Positions 37,547 through 45,608 of a DNA stretch of 45,698 bases are shown here, one piece after another. Location: positions 1 to 45,698 of the IMG/VR virus record IMGVR_UViG_3300030328_002316. One strand, given 5' to 3'. Position 1 is the first letter of the stretch. The number at the start of each line of letters is the position of its first letter. The notes beneath the pieces were generated by a model. The model saw nothing but the letters and a program-made list of their open reading frames with translations, was not told the origin of the DNA and did no database searches. This stretch comes from a virus. The position numbers were made by a program, and so were the translations under genes.

Positions 37547-38037
37547 ATGATAGATTGAAAAAGCTATTTACAACACAAAACGGCAAGGTTGATATTTACA
37601 CCGCGGTTATAATATCAAGCCCTACAATGGGCGATGTTAATTTGATAAAAGACTTTCTTGGTGATTTAACGCTTAATGTCGATGGTGTGCCAACGGTGTT
37701 TAGTGGCGCAATGGTTGAAGTGCCAGAGCAGTCAATACTTGGCTCAGATGATGTTGATAAGGGCGAAATAAAATTAGACCGAATTGGGTATGAAGTTGTA
37801 ACAAAGTTAAGATTACTTGATGATGCGCCAATATTTGAGCCTGTAAACGTTAGAATAATGCAATACACAAGTGATGATGTAACAGCGCCGCAGAATGATT
37901 ATACAGTATACGCTGCTAATTTTAACGTTGGAGCAAGAGCGGTTACAATAGAGCTAACAACGCAAAACCTGCAAAAAATAACAAGGTCAGATGAGATTTA
38001 TAACCCATCTGAATTTATAGGGCTGGAAAATGTATGA
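37543..38037 (+). CDS. Minor tail protein, DUF1833-like
   Basis: 164 residues from ATG 37543, overlapping the previous stop. VDIYTAVIISSPTMGDVNLI, GVPTVFSGAMVEVPEQSIL and YTVYAANFNVGARAVTIELT fit DUF1833 or gpL-like tail-tip proteins. Confidence 0.6.
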   Translation: MNDRLKKLFTTQNGKVDIYTAVIISSPTMGDVNLIKDFLGDLTLNVDGVPTVFSGAMVEVPEQSILGSDDVDKGEIKLDRIGYEVVTKLRLLDDAPIFEPVNVRIMQYTSDDVTAPQNDYTVYAANFNVGARAVTIELTTQNLQKITRSDEIYNPSEFIGLENV

Positions 38038-38456
38038 TGGATGAATCAGAGTTTATTTCTTTAATGACTGGCAAACCATGGATTAACCGTGGCGACAGCA
38101 CTGATGGCGCTGACTGTTACGGGCTGGTTAAGCTCTACAATGAGTTGGTGCAAGGTAAAGCGCTTCCAGTGGTAACAGGCTATAAAGAGGGGTTTAAGTT
38201 TCATTCTTTATGGCGCAGTGAAATAAACAAAACTTGGTGGCAAGTTGGCAAATGGCAACAAGGCGCTATGGTTACATTTTACGATAATGCGCACAATCCA
38301 GTACATGTTGGTATTTGCATTGGCAATCAACAGGTATTACATTCACCCGGCACAGAAGAAAAGCCCGGTAAAGTATCAATTCACAAGCTCGCAACTCTAA
38401 TGGGTAGTGGTGCATATAAAAACGCAACATTTCATAAAGTGGTGAAACATGCCTAA
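38034..38456 (+). CDS. NlpC/P60-family tail peptidase
   Basis: 140 residues. Cys28 in GADCYGLV, His in NPVHVGICIG near residue 92 and His in VLHSPG near 103 form the NlpC/P60 Cys-His-His set. These tail-tip enzymes (lambda gpK-like) may cut cell-wall peptides during entry. It overlaps both neighbours by a few bases. Confidence 0.85.
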   Translation: MMDESEFISLMTGKPWINRGDSTDGADCYGLVKLYNELVQGKALPVVTGYKEGFKFHSLWRSEINKTWWQVGKWQQGAMVTFYDNAHNPVHVGICIGNQQVLHSPGTEEKPGKVSIHKLATLMGSGAYKNATFHKVVKHA

Positions 38457-40932
38457 GTTAATAATTCAAGATAACTTAAAAATAAAGCAGCCTGTAGTTA
38501 TACCATTTAAAGAGGGAGCAAGCGCTGCTGATATGCTTGAAAGTAAATTCAAAAGCATAGATTTAAGCAAGGCCACACTGCATATAAATGACACTCAAGT
38601 ATTTGCCAATAATCATGAGGCTTTATTGTCACCTCTAAAAAATGGCGATAGCGTAACGCTGTCAATTGAAGTTAAAGGGTTTATTGGAGACATTATTGAT
38701 TTTGCCTTGGACATAACCGGTGTTGGTGCTGCCCTTGGTTTTCTTCAAGATTTATTTACACCAGAGTTGCCGGGCGGACAAGAAACATCAAGCCCAAACA
38801 ACAGTCTAACTAGTCAGAAAAACATTATACGTGCTTACGCTCAAAAAGCTTTAGTTTGCGGAAGCCCTAGATTGTACCCTGACCTAATCGGTGAGCCTAT
38901 TGAGTATTATCAAGGTAATATAAAATACTCTGAAAGTTACTTTTATGCCAGCTACGGCACACTAAACGGTGGCACTGTTCAGGCTGGCGAAACTGACATA
39001 ATTAGATTTGCCGGTGCAACATCTAACTTTTATTATCCAACTGCTGGCATAACAACAATACCAAACTACAGGGTTGGGCAAGAAGTTGACGAAATTGACG
39101 GCCAAACACTAAAAGGGATAAACGAAGGGTCTAACGGTGCGTCTTATAGCTGCGTAGAGGGTTCAACATTAACAACTTATGCTGGGGGTCAGTTTGAGGT
39201 TTACTTACTGCAAAACTCAGATTCTGACAATTTAAAAGCATCATTTGATGCTGGCGATGAAAACATCGGTCTAAATTACATGGCAGAAATAAGCGAGGGC
39301 GGCCCACCAGTCAGCGAGCCTGTTTATGGCACCGGTAAAATATCATCAATGACGCTTATGGGTTCTGATTATCAAGTAATAATAACTAACTTTAACGGGC
39401 CATACTCGGACACATCAACTTATAGCGGTCCGTACGTATTCACTATAAAACTTGATAATACACTAGGCCCATTTGTAAACCCTACACAGTGCGAAAAGAT
39501 GTTTTTCAATATTGCATTTAATCGAGGGTTAAAAGCGACCGTTCCGATTACTGTTACTGTGTACGAGCTTGATAGTAAAGGCGGTTCGCGAACTGGTGCT
39601 AGCGAGACTTTTTCGGTAACTTACACAGATGACATTGTTGATGCGCAGTATTACACATTTGAAATAAGTATAGCGAATGGTCGAGCTTGGTATGAGTGGA
39701 CTATACAGAGAACAAATGAAGCATCACAGGCAACAGACAAGCCTGACATTCCAACACTTGAAAAGTCATTCTGCATCAAAGAGTTTGGGAGTTATGACTT
39801 TAAAAATGCAACAATGTTAAAAACAGTAATGAACTCAACTCAAACCCCTACTAGCAGCGGGGTTGATAATAAAATAAACATTGTCAATGGTCAGGTTGAA
39901 ATGCCGAGCTACGACAAATCAACCGGCACAGTGCTAACTAATGCGACAAGTAGAAACCTTGCTGATGCAGTTATGTTTGTCTGGAGTGAGTTTCATGGTC
40001 TAGACTTAAACTTACTTGACCTAGATGAGCTTTACACTATTGTCGATGGATTACCAAGTGGGTTTGAAACCTTTGATTATACATTTGACGATACTAGTGT
40101 AAGCGTTGGCGAAAAGCTAGACATTATTTTAAATGTTGGGCGCATACAAAAATATTGGGACGGTAAAAAGGTTAGATTCTGGCGCGATGAAAAAGTCAAT
40201 TTTAATTCTGCAATGTTAAGTCGAGCAGATATTGCAAGCGAATCAGAGCGCAGTTACTCAGTATCAAGATCATCTTTTGTCGCTGGAGAATATGACAGCG
40301 TGCAAGTTGAGTATGTAAATCGTGAAATAAATAAAAAAGCATATATTTACCGCTCATTTGATAGCGCTGGAAATATCATAAGTGTAAGCGGGTCAAACCC
40401 TAAAACAGTTAATCTAATTGGCTGTCAAGATGAGCCAAATGCAACCAACCGAGCTGAGCTTGAGATAAGGCGCATGCTATATCAGCGCTGGAATTTAAGC
40501 GATACATTCATGGATTCACAGCGTTTTTTAGGTAAAGGCGATGTTGTTTTATATAACGAGGTTTACGAGGGCGGTAGCGCATTTGGAGGTGAGATTCAGA
40601 GTGTAAATACTGGAACTGCAACGGTGCGAGAAGAGTTAAATTTAAGCCTAGGTACCAGCTATTATGTTTATTACACAAATATGCATGGTGATGTTATTGG
40701 CCCACAAGTTTTAACAGGTTTTACTGCTAATTCATTTACATGCGCAGACTTAAGCGAGGCTTACGTTTACGGTGATGAAGATTCGCAAATGGGAAGCAGA
40801 TATTACATCACAGAAGTTAACGACTCAATAAATCGACAGTGGCGCGTAATAAACAGAGAAAGCAGTGGCTATAACGTGCAAGTCAATTTAGTCAACTATG
40901 ACGAGCGTATTTATGAATATGATACAATATAA
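38449..40932 (+). CDS. Tail tip/host-specificity protein, J-like
   Basis: 827 residues. The first 80 have a small ubiquitin-like domain as in gpI-type proteins, followed by a hydrophobic patch (FIGDIIDFALDITGVGAALG) and YAQKALVCGSPRLYPDLIGE, which is the start of the J-like central hub. The rest is beta. Here I and J functions seem fused in one gene. It forms the baseplate hub and binds the receptor, possibly with the spike that follows. Confidence 0.75.
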   Translation: MPKLIIQDNLKIKQPVVIPFKEGASAADMLESKFKSIDLSKATLHINDTQVFANNHEALLSPLKNGDSVTLSIEVKGFIGDIIDFALDITGVGAALGFLQDLFTPELPGGQETSSPNNSLTSQKNIIRAYAQKALVCGSPRLYPDLIGEPIEYYQGNIKYSESYFYASYGTLNGGTVQAGETDIIRFAGATSNFYYPTAGITTIPNYRVGQEVDEIDGQTLKGINEGSNGASYSCVEGSTLTTYAGGQFEVYLLQNSDSDNLKASFDAGDENIGLNYMAEISEGGPPVSEPVYGTGKISSMTLMGSDYQVIITNFNGPYSDTSTYSGPYVFTIKLDNTLGPFVNPTQCEKMFFNIAFNRGLKATVPITVTVYELDSKGGSRTGASETFSVTYTDDIVDAQYYTFEISIANGRAWYEWTIQRTNEASQATDKPDIPTLEKSFCIKEFGSYDFKNATMLKTVMNSTQTPTSSGVDNKINIVNGQVEMPSYDKSTGTVLTNATSRNLADAVMFVWSEFHGLDLNLLDLDELYTIVDGLPSGFETFDYTFDDTSVSVGEKLDIILNVGRIQKYWDGKKVRFWRDEKVNFNSAMLSRADIASESERSYSVSRSSFVAGEYDSVQVEYVNREINKKAYIYRSFDSAGNIISVSGSNPKTVNLIGCQDEPNATNRAELEIRRMLYQRWNLSDTFMDSQRFLGKGDVVLYNEVYEGGSAFGGEIQSVNTGTATVREELNLSLGTSYYVYYTNMHGDVIGPQVLTGFTANSFTCADLSEAYVYGDEDSQMGSRYYITEVNDSINRQWRVINRESSGYNVQVNLVNYDERIYEYDTI
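40920..40928 (+). promoter_or_regulatory. Late-type extended -10 promoter for tailspike (TGA-TACAAT)
   Basis: TGATACAAT is inside the last codons of the J-like gene and ends 33 bases before the ATG at 40961. Confidence 0.55.
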
Positions 40933-40960
40933 ACAACTATCACATAGAGAGATTTAAGCA

Positions 40961-43057
40961 ATGGCAACATTTGATGATGCAAAAAGAGATGCGGCTGACT
41001 TGGCCAAGCTCGTTAATGAAGACACTGATGTAACAACGCGATACGGTGCAAATCCAAAAGTATCAGCGCCAAAAGCTATAAGACTAATAGAAACGTCTGG
41101 CACTGACGCGGTAAACCAAATACAAACTGATGCAGCCAACGCTATTGCCACACTAAACACATCACGCGGTTTTCGTGTTGTGGGTGATTTTGCAAGTGGC
41201 TTTACTTATGAGTTAGCTAATGATGTTGCAATTGATGGTGGCGGTAATTACTGGGCTTATGCTGATGTTAATGCGCTACCTGTAACTGTGCCTGCTGGTA
41301 CAACGCCAAGTGAGCCAACATACACGCAAGTTACATTTAATCAAGCATCTGGCGTAACAACAACAGCGGGGATTAACGCGCAAGAGTTTATTGATAACTT
41401 TGAGCTAAAAATATTCCAATCACCAACCGATAACCTGACCAAAGTTTCAACCTTTGCCGGCGGTGTTGGCGTTGTTTATGAGGTGCGTAAAACTTCTGAT
41501 AATTCACTAGCGACTATCTATAGCGATAAAGACGGCATTACTGAAATAACGCAAAACGGTACGGCTAACGTTTCGAATGGTGATGCTGAGTGTGTGTTTT
41601 ATATTGATAATTTACCAGAAGAACTAAAAATTGAAATAAATTCCGTTAGCGCCAATTTTAGAAATTACCTATTCACAATGCAGAGCAATAAAGGAAAGCT
41701 GGAAAACATTCCAGACGTTAAGGATTTTGCAAGCGTGGATGACGCTGTCAGTTCAGCTCTGTCCGATAAGTTAGAATTAAAGATAACTGGCAACGACAAC
41801 ACAATTAACTCTGGATTGTCAGTTACTGATTATTTAAACTTAAGCGGGAATGGTTTTAATAACTCTAAAATAACAGCTACATTAACTGAAGATGAAGCTG
41901 CATTAAGTGTAGTTAATGGATTCAACGTTAAAGGTATTAATTTAGCATCTGGGGACAGTCTAAAAGGCATAGGGGTGTCATCAGGAAACAACCAAGTTGC
42001 ATTCAACTCGTACTTAGATTCAGCTATAAACGGCTTTAAGTACGCTATTTGGCATAGGAAATCTCTATGGAACAGTTATAAAAACCTCAACTTGGGAGGC
42101 AACCTCTGTGGCATAAGGCTTGATAGAGCTGATTATGCTGCTGACAACTCTAATCCCGAATCTCCGGGCGGCTGGAATACAGGGTGGTTCAACAATCAGC
42201 TGACTTTCGACAACGTACTCGTTGACGGTTCTGGTGGCGGAGAGGTCGGAATATGGGCGTGCGGTATGGGTATGACATTCAACGCTGTCACATGCCAAGA
42301 CATATTAACTGACGGCACCGCAAACAAGATACTACCAGCTGGTCAGGTTGGTACTGGTCTGATTATTGATGCGGGCACCGACTCAGGCAAAAGCGGGTGG
42401 AACAACAAAGTAATAAACTATTACGCTGAGAATGTTGGTGTAGGTATACACGCAAAAGGGCAGAAATTTCTTAGCATAGACAGTGCCTTTGTGCAAGGTA
42501 AGGCTGGCGAAACTAAGAGTGCTGTCTTAGCTGAACGCTCGATAGTTACCGTATCTGGGCTGGTTGGTCAGGACTCATTTACTGATGGTGTAGTTAAAGC
42601 GATTGACGAGTCAACGGTTTATGTTAACAATTTAATAGGGCCAGTAATTGGGACTAAATTTGTTGCTGACGCCACTAGTGACATCAAGCTTCGCGGCGAA
42701 AAAGACAAAGATCTTAACGATTATTACTGTAATGGCACAGGTACACCGGGAGAGGTGTTTACTTTCCCTGAGGTTGTACCCCCTAACGGTTTTGTTACGC
42801 TTAGATTTGTGGGGTTTAATGATGGTTTCGACGTTCGATTTGGTACAGCTAGGCTCTACAATTGGAACAACGCAAGCGCCAGCGTTGTAGTTTGGGAAAA
42901 TGGCACTCCGCCCAGCGCAGTTACTGTTGCAGTGTCAAATGGTGGCGTTATCACTATGACTTATAATTCTTCGCAAGTTTTGCAAGGTAGGGTTCAAATA
43001 GTTCAAGAGGGCGGATACGGCATCAGTAGCACCGGCCAAACATTAACGCCAGTATAA
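40961..43057 (+). CDS. Tailspike/tail fibre with beta-helix
   Basis: 698 residues. N-terminal attachment part (DDAKRDAADLAKLVNEDTDV, APKAIRLIETSG), then a particle-binding-like module (GFRVVGDFASGFTYELANDV, GNYWAYADVNALPVTVPAGT). Residues about 280-560 show the Asn/Gly-rich repeats of a right-handed beta-helix (NLGGNLCGIRLD, NAVTCQDI, YAENVGVGIHAKGQ). The end is a beta tip. It is the likely receptor-binding or depolymerase protein; no catalytic residues can be named. Confidence 0.78.
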   Translation: MATFDDAKRDAADLAKLVNEDTDVTTRYGANPKVSAPKAIRLIETSGTDAVNQIQTDAANAIATLNTSRGFRVVGDFASGFTYELANDVAIDGGGNYWAYADVNALPVTVPAGTTPSEPTYTQVTFNQASGVTTTAGINAQEFIDNFELKIFQSPTDNLTKVSTFAGGVGVVYEVRKTSDNSLATIYSDKDGITEITQNGTANVSNGDAECVFYIDNLPEELKIEINSVSANFRNYLFTMQSNKGKLENIPDVKDFASVDDAVSSALSDKLELKITGNDNTINSGLSVTDYLNLSGNGFNNSKITATLTEDEAALSVVNGFNVKGINLASGDSLKGIGVSSGNNQVAFNSYLDSAINGFKYAIWHRKSLWNSYKNLNLGGNLCGIRLDRADYAADNSNPESPGGWNTGWFNNQLTFDNVLVDGSGGGEVGIWACGMGMTFNAVTCQDILTDGTANKILPAGQVGTGLIIDAGTDSGKSGWNNKVINYYAENVGVGIHAKGQKFLSIDSAFVQGKAGETKSAVLAERSIVTVSGLVGQDSFTDGVVKAIDESTVYVNNLIGPVIGTKFVADATSDIKLRGEKDKDLNDYYCNGTGTPGEVFTFPEVVPPNGFVTLRFVGFNDGFDVRFGTARLYNWNNASASVVVWENGTPPSAVTVAVSNGGVITMTYNSSQVLQGRVQIVQEGGYGISSTGQTLTPV

Positions 43058-43071
43058 TTTAGGAGAATAAA

Positions 43072-43314
43072 ATGAAAGCTGATTACATTCAAAGAACAGA
43101 AGAAGGTTCAATAACCCACAAAGACTGTGAGTATATTGTTTACGATATTAAAGATTTAGGAAATGGCGAGGTTTTAGCCAAGTGTAAAGTTAAAAACCTC
43201 GTTGGAGAGTTTGTTGGCTTAATACCATTTCACTTTAACAAAAGTGGGAATGATATCATTGAAGATCAAGCTAATATAGAGTTAGAAAATATAGTGGAAG
43301 CGTTAATCGCTTAA
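43072..43314 (+). CDS. Hypothetical 80-residue protein after tailspike
   Basis: AGGAG precedes the ATG. CEYIVYDIKDLGNGEVLAKC and EFVGLIPFHFNKSGNDIIED suggest a small beta protein. It may be a spike chaperone or accessory; no family recognised. Confidence 0.55.
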   Translation: MKADYIQRTEEGSITHKDCEYIVYDIKDLGNGEVLAKCKVKNLVGEFVGLIPFHFNKSGNDIIEDQANIELENIVEALIA

Positions 43315-43403
43315 TTAACTTTACTATTGTGGTCTTTGCATAATAAATAACAAAGGCCACACACTAAAATCACTGTAATAACTATTGCTTGTAAATCTGG
43401 CAT
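43311..43403 (-). CDS. 30-residue membrane peptide
   Basis: ATG 43403 with AGGGA upstream; MPDLQAIVITVILVCGLCYL then LCKDHNSKVN is one membrane helix. Convergent with the 43072 gene, overlapping by four bases. Last frame of the leftward lysis region. Confidence 0.4.
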   Translation of the reverse strand: MPDLQAIVITVILVCGLCYLLCKDHNSKVN

Positions 43404-43488
43404 TTTTCTATCCCTATTATTTTGTTATTGAACTAACAATGTGCGATATTCGCCTTTATTGCTAATAACTAATTGTTATATGTTATAG

Positions 43489-43980
43489 CTACTTAATCAT
43501 TAACCTTGTTTTATCTGCGCTACTTCTAGTTGTGCCAAACCAAAACTGCATAGCGCTACCCCATTCCTTAACAACTACGCCTAACAGCATAAATAAAACC
43601 TCGCGACTTCCTACTGGCACGTCAACGTAAAACAGCAAGAAAACTAGCAATGCTATCAACACAGTTAAACCAATGCTTAAATAAGCTGGCATCTTGCTTT
43701 GATTGTGCGCTTGCCTTGCATTGGCTTTATCGCCAAACTCAGCTTGAAGCGTTTCAAGTTTAATTTGCTGTAACTTTGTTTTGTGCGTAAGTTCAATTTC
43801 TTTTAATTTAACTTGCGCCTCTGGATTGCCAGCTATAAAGCTATTGATAGCATCTGGCGTGTTTTCAGTGCCAAACTCTGATGATATTAAAGCGCCAACG
43901 CCTGCACCAACTGGCCCTAAAGCGCTACCCAATAACGGAGCAAAGTCCGCAACCTTTTTGCCTAGCTCTGACCAATTCAT
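43489..43980 (-). CDS. Holin, 3TM GTA-type family
   Basis: 163 residues from ATG 43980 (GGCGG upstream; overlaps the preceding micro-gene). MNWSELGKKVADFAPLLGSA then LGPVGAGVGALISSEFG is the start typical of the GTA_holin_3TM family, followed by a charged helical linker and two membrane helices (LSIGLTVLIALLVFLLFYVD, VLFMLLGVVVKEWGSAMQFW) with WFGTTRSS at the end. It would open the inner membrane for the lysozyme. Confidence 0.78.
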   Translation of the reverse strand: MNWSELGKKVADFAPLLGSALGPVGAGVGALISSEFGTENTPDAINSFIAGNPEAQVKLKEIELTHKTKLQQIKLETLQAEFGDKANARQAHNQSKMPAYLSIGLTVLIALLVFLLFYVDVPVGSREVLFMLLGVVVKEWGSAMQFWFGTTRSSADKTRLMIK

Positions 43981-44057
43981 AAAAATACCGCCAGCACAAA
44001 CATCCAAAATATAGCGCATATGCAAAACGCGCTCACTGTCCATCTATTAACTTTCAT
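43977..44057 (-). CDS. 26-residue membrane micro-protein coupled to holin
   Basis: ATG 44057 encodes MKVNRWTVSAFCICAIFWMF then VLAVFL; its TGA overlaps the holin ATG. One membrane helix with a basic N-terminus. Both overlaps suggest translational coupling. It may be a holin regulator or only a leader. Confidence 0.45.
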   Translation of the reverse strand: MKVNRWTVSAFCICAIFWMFVLAVFL

Positions 44058-44058
44058 A

Positions 44059-44217
44059 TTAACACCCCACACTAAAACCCTTTGCAAATAACAAAAGGAG
44101 AATAAATAAAAATAGCATCAAGCTGATAAACTTCCACGTTTCATGCTTGCGCCTAGCTTTTCTTCCCGCAAATCTTAACTGCCTAACTTCTTGCTCTAAC
44201 TCTTTGGTTGTTTTCAT
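44059..44217 (-). CDS. 52-residue single-pass membrane protein of lysis cassette
   Basis: ATG 44217 overlaps the lysozyme stop (ATGA). Basic helix MKTTKELEQEVRQLRFAGRK followed by FISLMLFLFILLLLFAKGF, one membrane helix. Layout suggests an antiholin or second holin rather than a spanin. Confidence 0.5.
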   Translation of the reverse strand: MKTTKELEQEVRQLRFAGRKARRKHETWKFISLMLFLFILLLLFAKGFSVGC

Positions 44218-44708
44218 AATTTAACATCCCAAACGCCATTACCTTCCAATGCGTTGACCCACTTTTGATAAGTGCTTGCACCAAATTTAGTGTTGTAGAC
44301 GCGCTTGTAATACTCGAAAAAGTTAATGCAGTCTAAATCTTTATCGCCTGACAGCTTAGGTAGTGGGTGCGGGTCCATCGAGTATTTAAGGCGAGCCATA
44401 GCGCAAGCGTATATAGGTGCATCTATAAGAGATTCAAACGTAAACACAGGTATAAGGCTATCTATGCGGGTAAGAAAATCAGAATCCCTAAAAGCATCAC
44501 AGTTATTCCATATGTCATCATGAGTATCAGGCTCCATTTGCCAAATACCAAGAGCAGGACCATTAATTTGCTTGATATACTCACCGCAATTAGATTCAAT
44601 TGCCGCTGTGCATAATGATAAAAAGTTAGATTCTTTGCTTTCGTAATTACCGCCCATATATTGATGGGTTGGCTTGATTATATAATCGTATAGTTGCTGT
44701 GCGTTCAT
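44214..44708 (-). CDS. Endolysin, lysozyme/transglycosylase-like
   Basis: 164 residues, no signal peptide. TAAIESNCGEY with Glu38, then GPALGIWQMEPDTHDDIW, is the catalytic region of a lysozyme-like fold (Glu plus G-x-W-Q-x-x-P), and YACAMARLKYSMDPHPLP its helical middle. It would cut peptidoglycan after holin action. GGAGGA precedes the ATG. Confidence 0.75.
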   Translation of the reverse strand: MNAQQLYDYIIKPTHQYMGGNYESKESNFLSLCTAAIESNCGEYIKQINGPALGIWQMEPDTHDDIWNNCDAFRDSDFLTRIDSLIPVFTFESLIDAPIYACAMARLKYSMDPHPLPKLSGDKDLDCINFFEYYKRVYNTKFGASTYQKWVNALEGNGVWDVKL

Positions 44709-44878
44709 TTAACTGTCCTCCGCAAAATTAAAATTCGTTGTTTTTCTGTTGATTCGAAATAGCTCTTTGCCGAACCCCCGCCAGACAGACCGTAGCCAGC
44801 TCTTGCCCACCATTTTATTCTATTGAAGGCGCTAACCTTGAAACTATCCCGCACCTTCTTTGTTATCATTCGTTTCAT
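44705..44878 (-). CDS. 57-residue basic protein before endolysin
   Basis: ATG 44878 to TGA overlapping the endolysin start. MKRMITKKVRDSFKVSAFNR, then RAGYGLSGGGSAKSYFESTE. Similar short basic Gly-Ser proteins precede lysis genes in other phages; unknown function. Confidence 0.5.
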   Translation of the reverse strand: MKRMITKKVRDSFKVSAFNRIKWWARAGYGLSGGGSAKSYFESTEKQRILILRRTVK

Positions 44879-45027
44879 TTAACCACCTTTGCGCTAATTG
44901 CCATCCATCCACGACCTCGCTCAATTTCTGCTTCTTCTTTCGCTTGCCGCTCGCTTTCACAATCGTAAATAGTGATTTTGCAATCTTCACCATCTGCGTT
45001 TTTTAATTTAACAATGTAGTCATTCAT
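44875..45027 (-). CDS. 50-residue small protein
   Basis: ATG 45027 overlaps the previous gene's end by 8 bases. MNDYIVKLKNADGEDCKITI then YDCESERQAKEEAEIERG: beta hairpin plus helix. No family recognised. Confidence 0.5.
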   Translation of the reverse strand: MNDYIVKLKNADGEDCKITIYDCESERQAKEEAEIERGRGWMAISAKVVK

Positions 45028-45208
45028 TTATAAACCTCATTGGCTTTTCATCGTTGTAAACTTCTGCTTGCACCTCGTATATATGCGATTGAACTATATC
45101 ACCTTGGCGCTCGTATTTTCTAGCAAGCTGTAGAAATAAGTTTCTAGCTTTTTTTGCATTTCCTTCGTATTCTGCTTCACGTGCTTTTTCTAGTAAGTCA
45201 TCTTGCAT
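45020..45208 (-). CDS. 62-residue helical protein, first gene of lysis operon
   Basis: MQDDLLEKAREAEYEGNAKK then ARNLFLQLARKYERQGDIVQ looks like a single TPR-like helix pair. First gene behind the leftward promoter at 45240-45267. Confidence 0.55.
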   Translation of the reverse strand: MQDDLLEKAREAEYEGNAKKARNLFLQLARKYERQGDIVQSHIYEVQAEVYNDEKPMRFINE

Positions 45209-45218
45209 AATATTAAAT

Positions 45219-45267
45219 TTAATTTATGTTGTTTTAGTTAGTATAATGCTTTATAGTTATTTGGCAA
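45219..45267. promoter_or_regulatory. Divergent promoter pair D with overlapping -10 elements
   Basis: Leftward: TTGCCA (45267-45262), 16 bases, TATACT (45245-45240). Rightward: TTAATT (45219-45224), 17 bases, TATAAT (45242-45247). The two -10 elements overlap by four bases. Confidence 0.6.
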
Positions 45268-45301
45268 GTTTAAATTTTTATTAATATTTGGAGTGTTGAA
45301 A

Positions 45302-45583
45302 ATGAGCAAAAGAAATAATTTAGAATGGAGAGAATCTGGAGATCATCTGCCTGAGTTTATGAGAGACTTTCACGACCAGAAAAGCCTATTTAAAGCGTTA
45401 AGCTCGTCTTTTGGCAATGCTGAGGATTGCCCTTTAAGCTTTAGGGATGGTCAAATATATACAATAGATTGGTTTCTTTGGTTTATGGCTATACATGGGT
45501 ACAAGCTAACAAAAACAACTGCTAAGGTTGAGTGTAAAGATATTGACTTAGCTATAGAAAAGGGTTGGGATTACAGGCTTTAA
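45302..45583 (+). CDS. Hypothetical 93-residue protein
   Basis: ATG 45302 with GGAG eight bases upstream. EWRESGDHLPEFMRDFHDQK, GQIYTIDWFLWFMAIHGYKL, then an acidic helix. No family recognised. It is an isolated rightward gene between the leftward lysis and MuF genes. Confidence 0.55.
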   Translation: MSKRNNLEWRESGDHLPEFMRDFHDQKSLFKALSSSFGNAEDCPLSFRDGQIYTIDWFLWFMAIHGYKLTKTTAKVECKDIDLAIEKGWDYRL

Positions 45584-45608
45584 AACGAAAGCGGCTATTC
45601 AAGCCGCT
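45581..45608 (-). terminator. Intrinsic terminator overlapping the MuF stop codon
   Basis: On minus AGCGGCT (45608-45602), loop TGAAT, AGCCGCT (45596-45590), then TTCGTTTTA. The loop's TGA is the MuF stop codon. It ends the portal-MuF transcript before the lysis genes. Confidence 0.75.

Noticed and set aside
44059-44217. Inner-membrane spanin
   Set aside because: The membrane helix is C-terminal with no periplasmic coiled part, and no partner lipoprotein was found.
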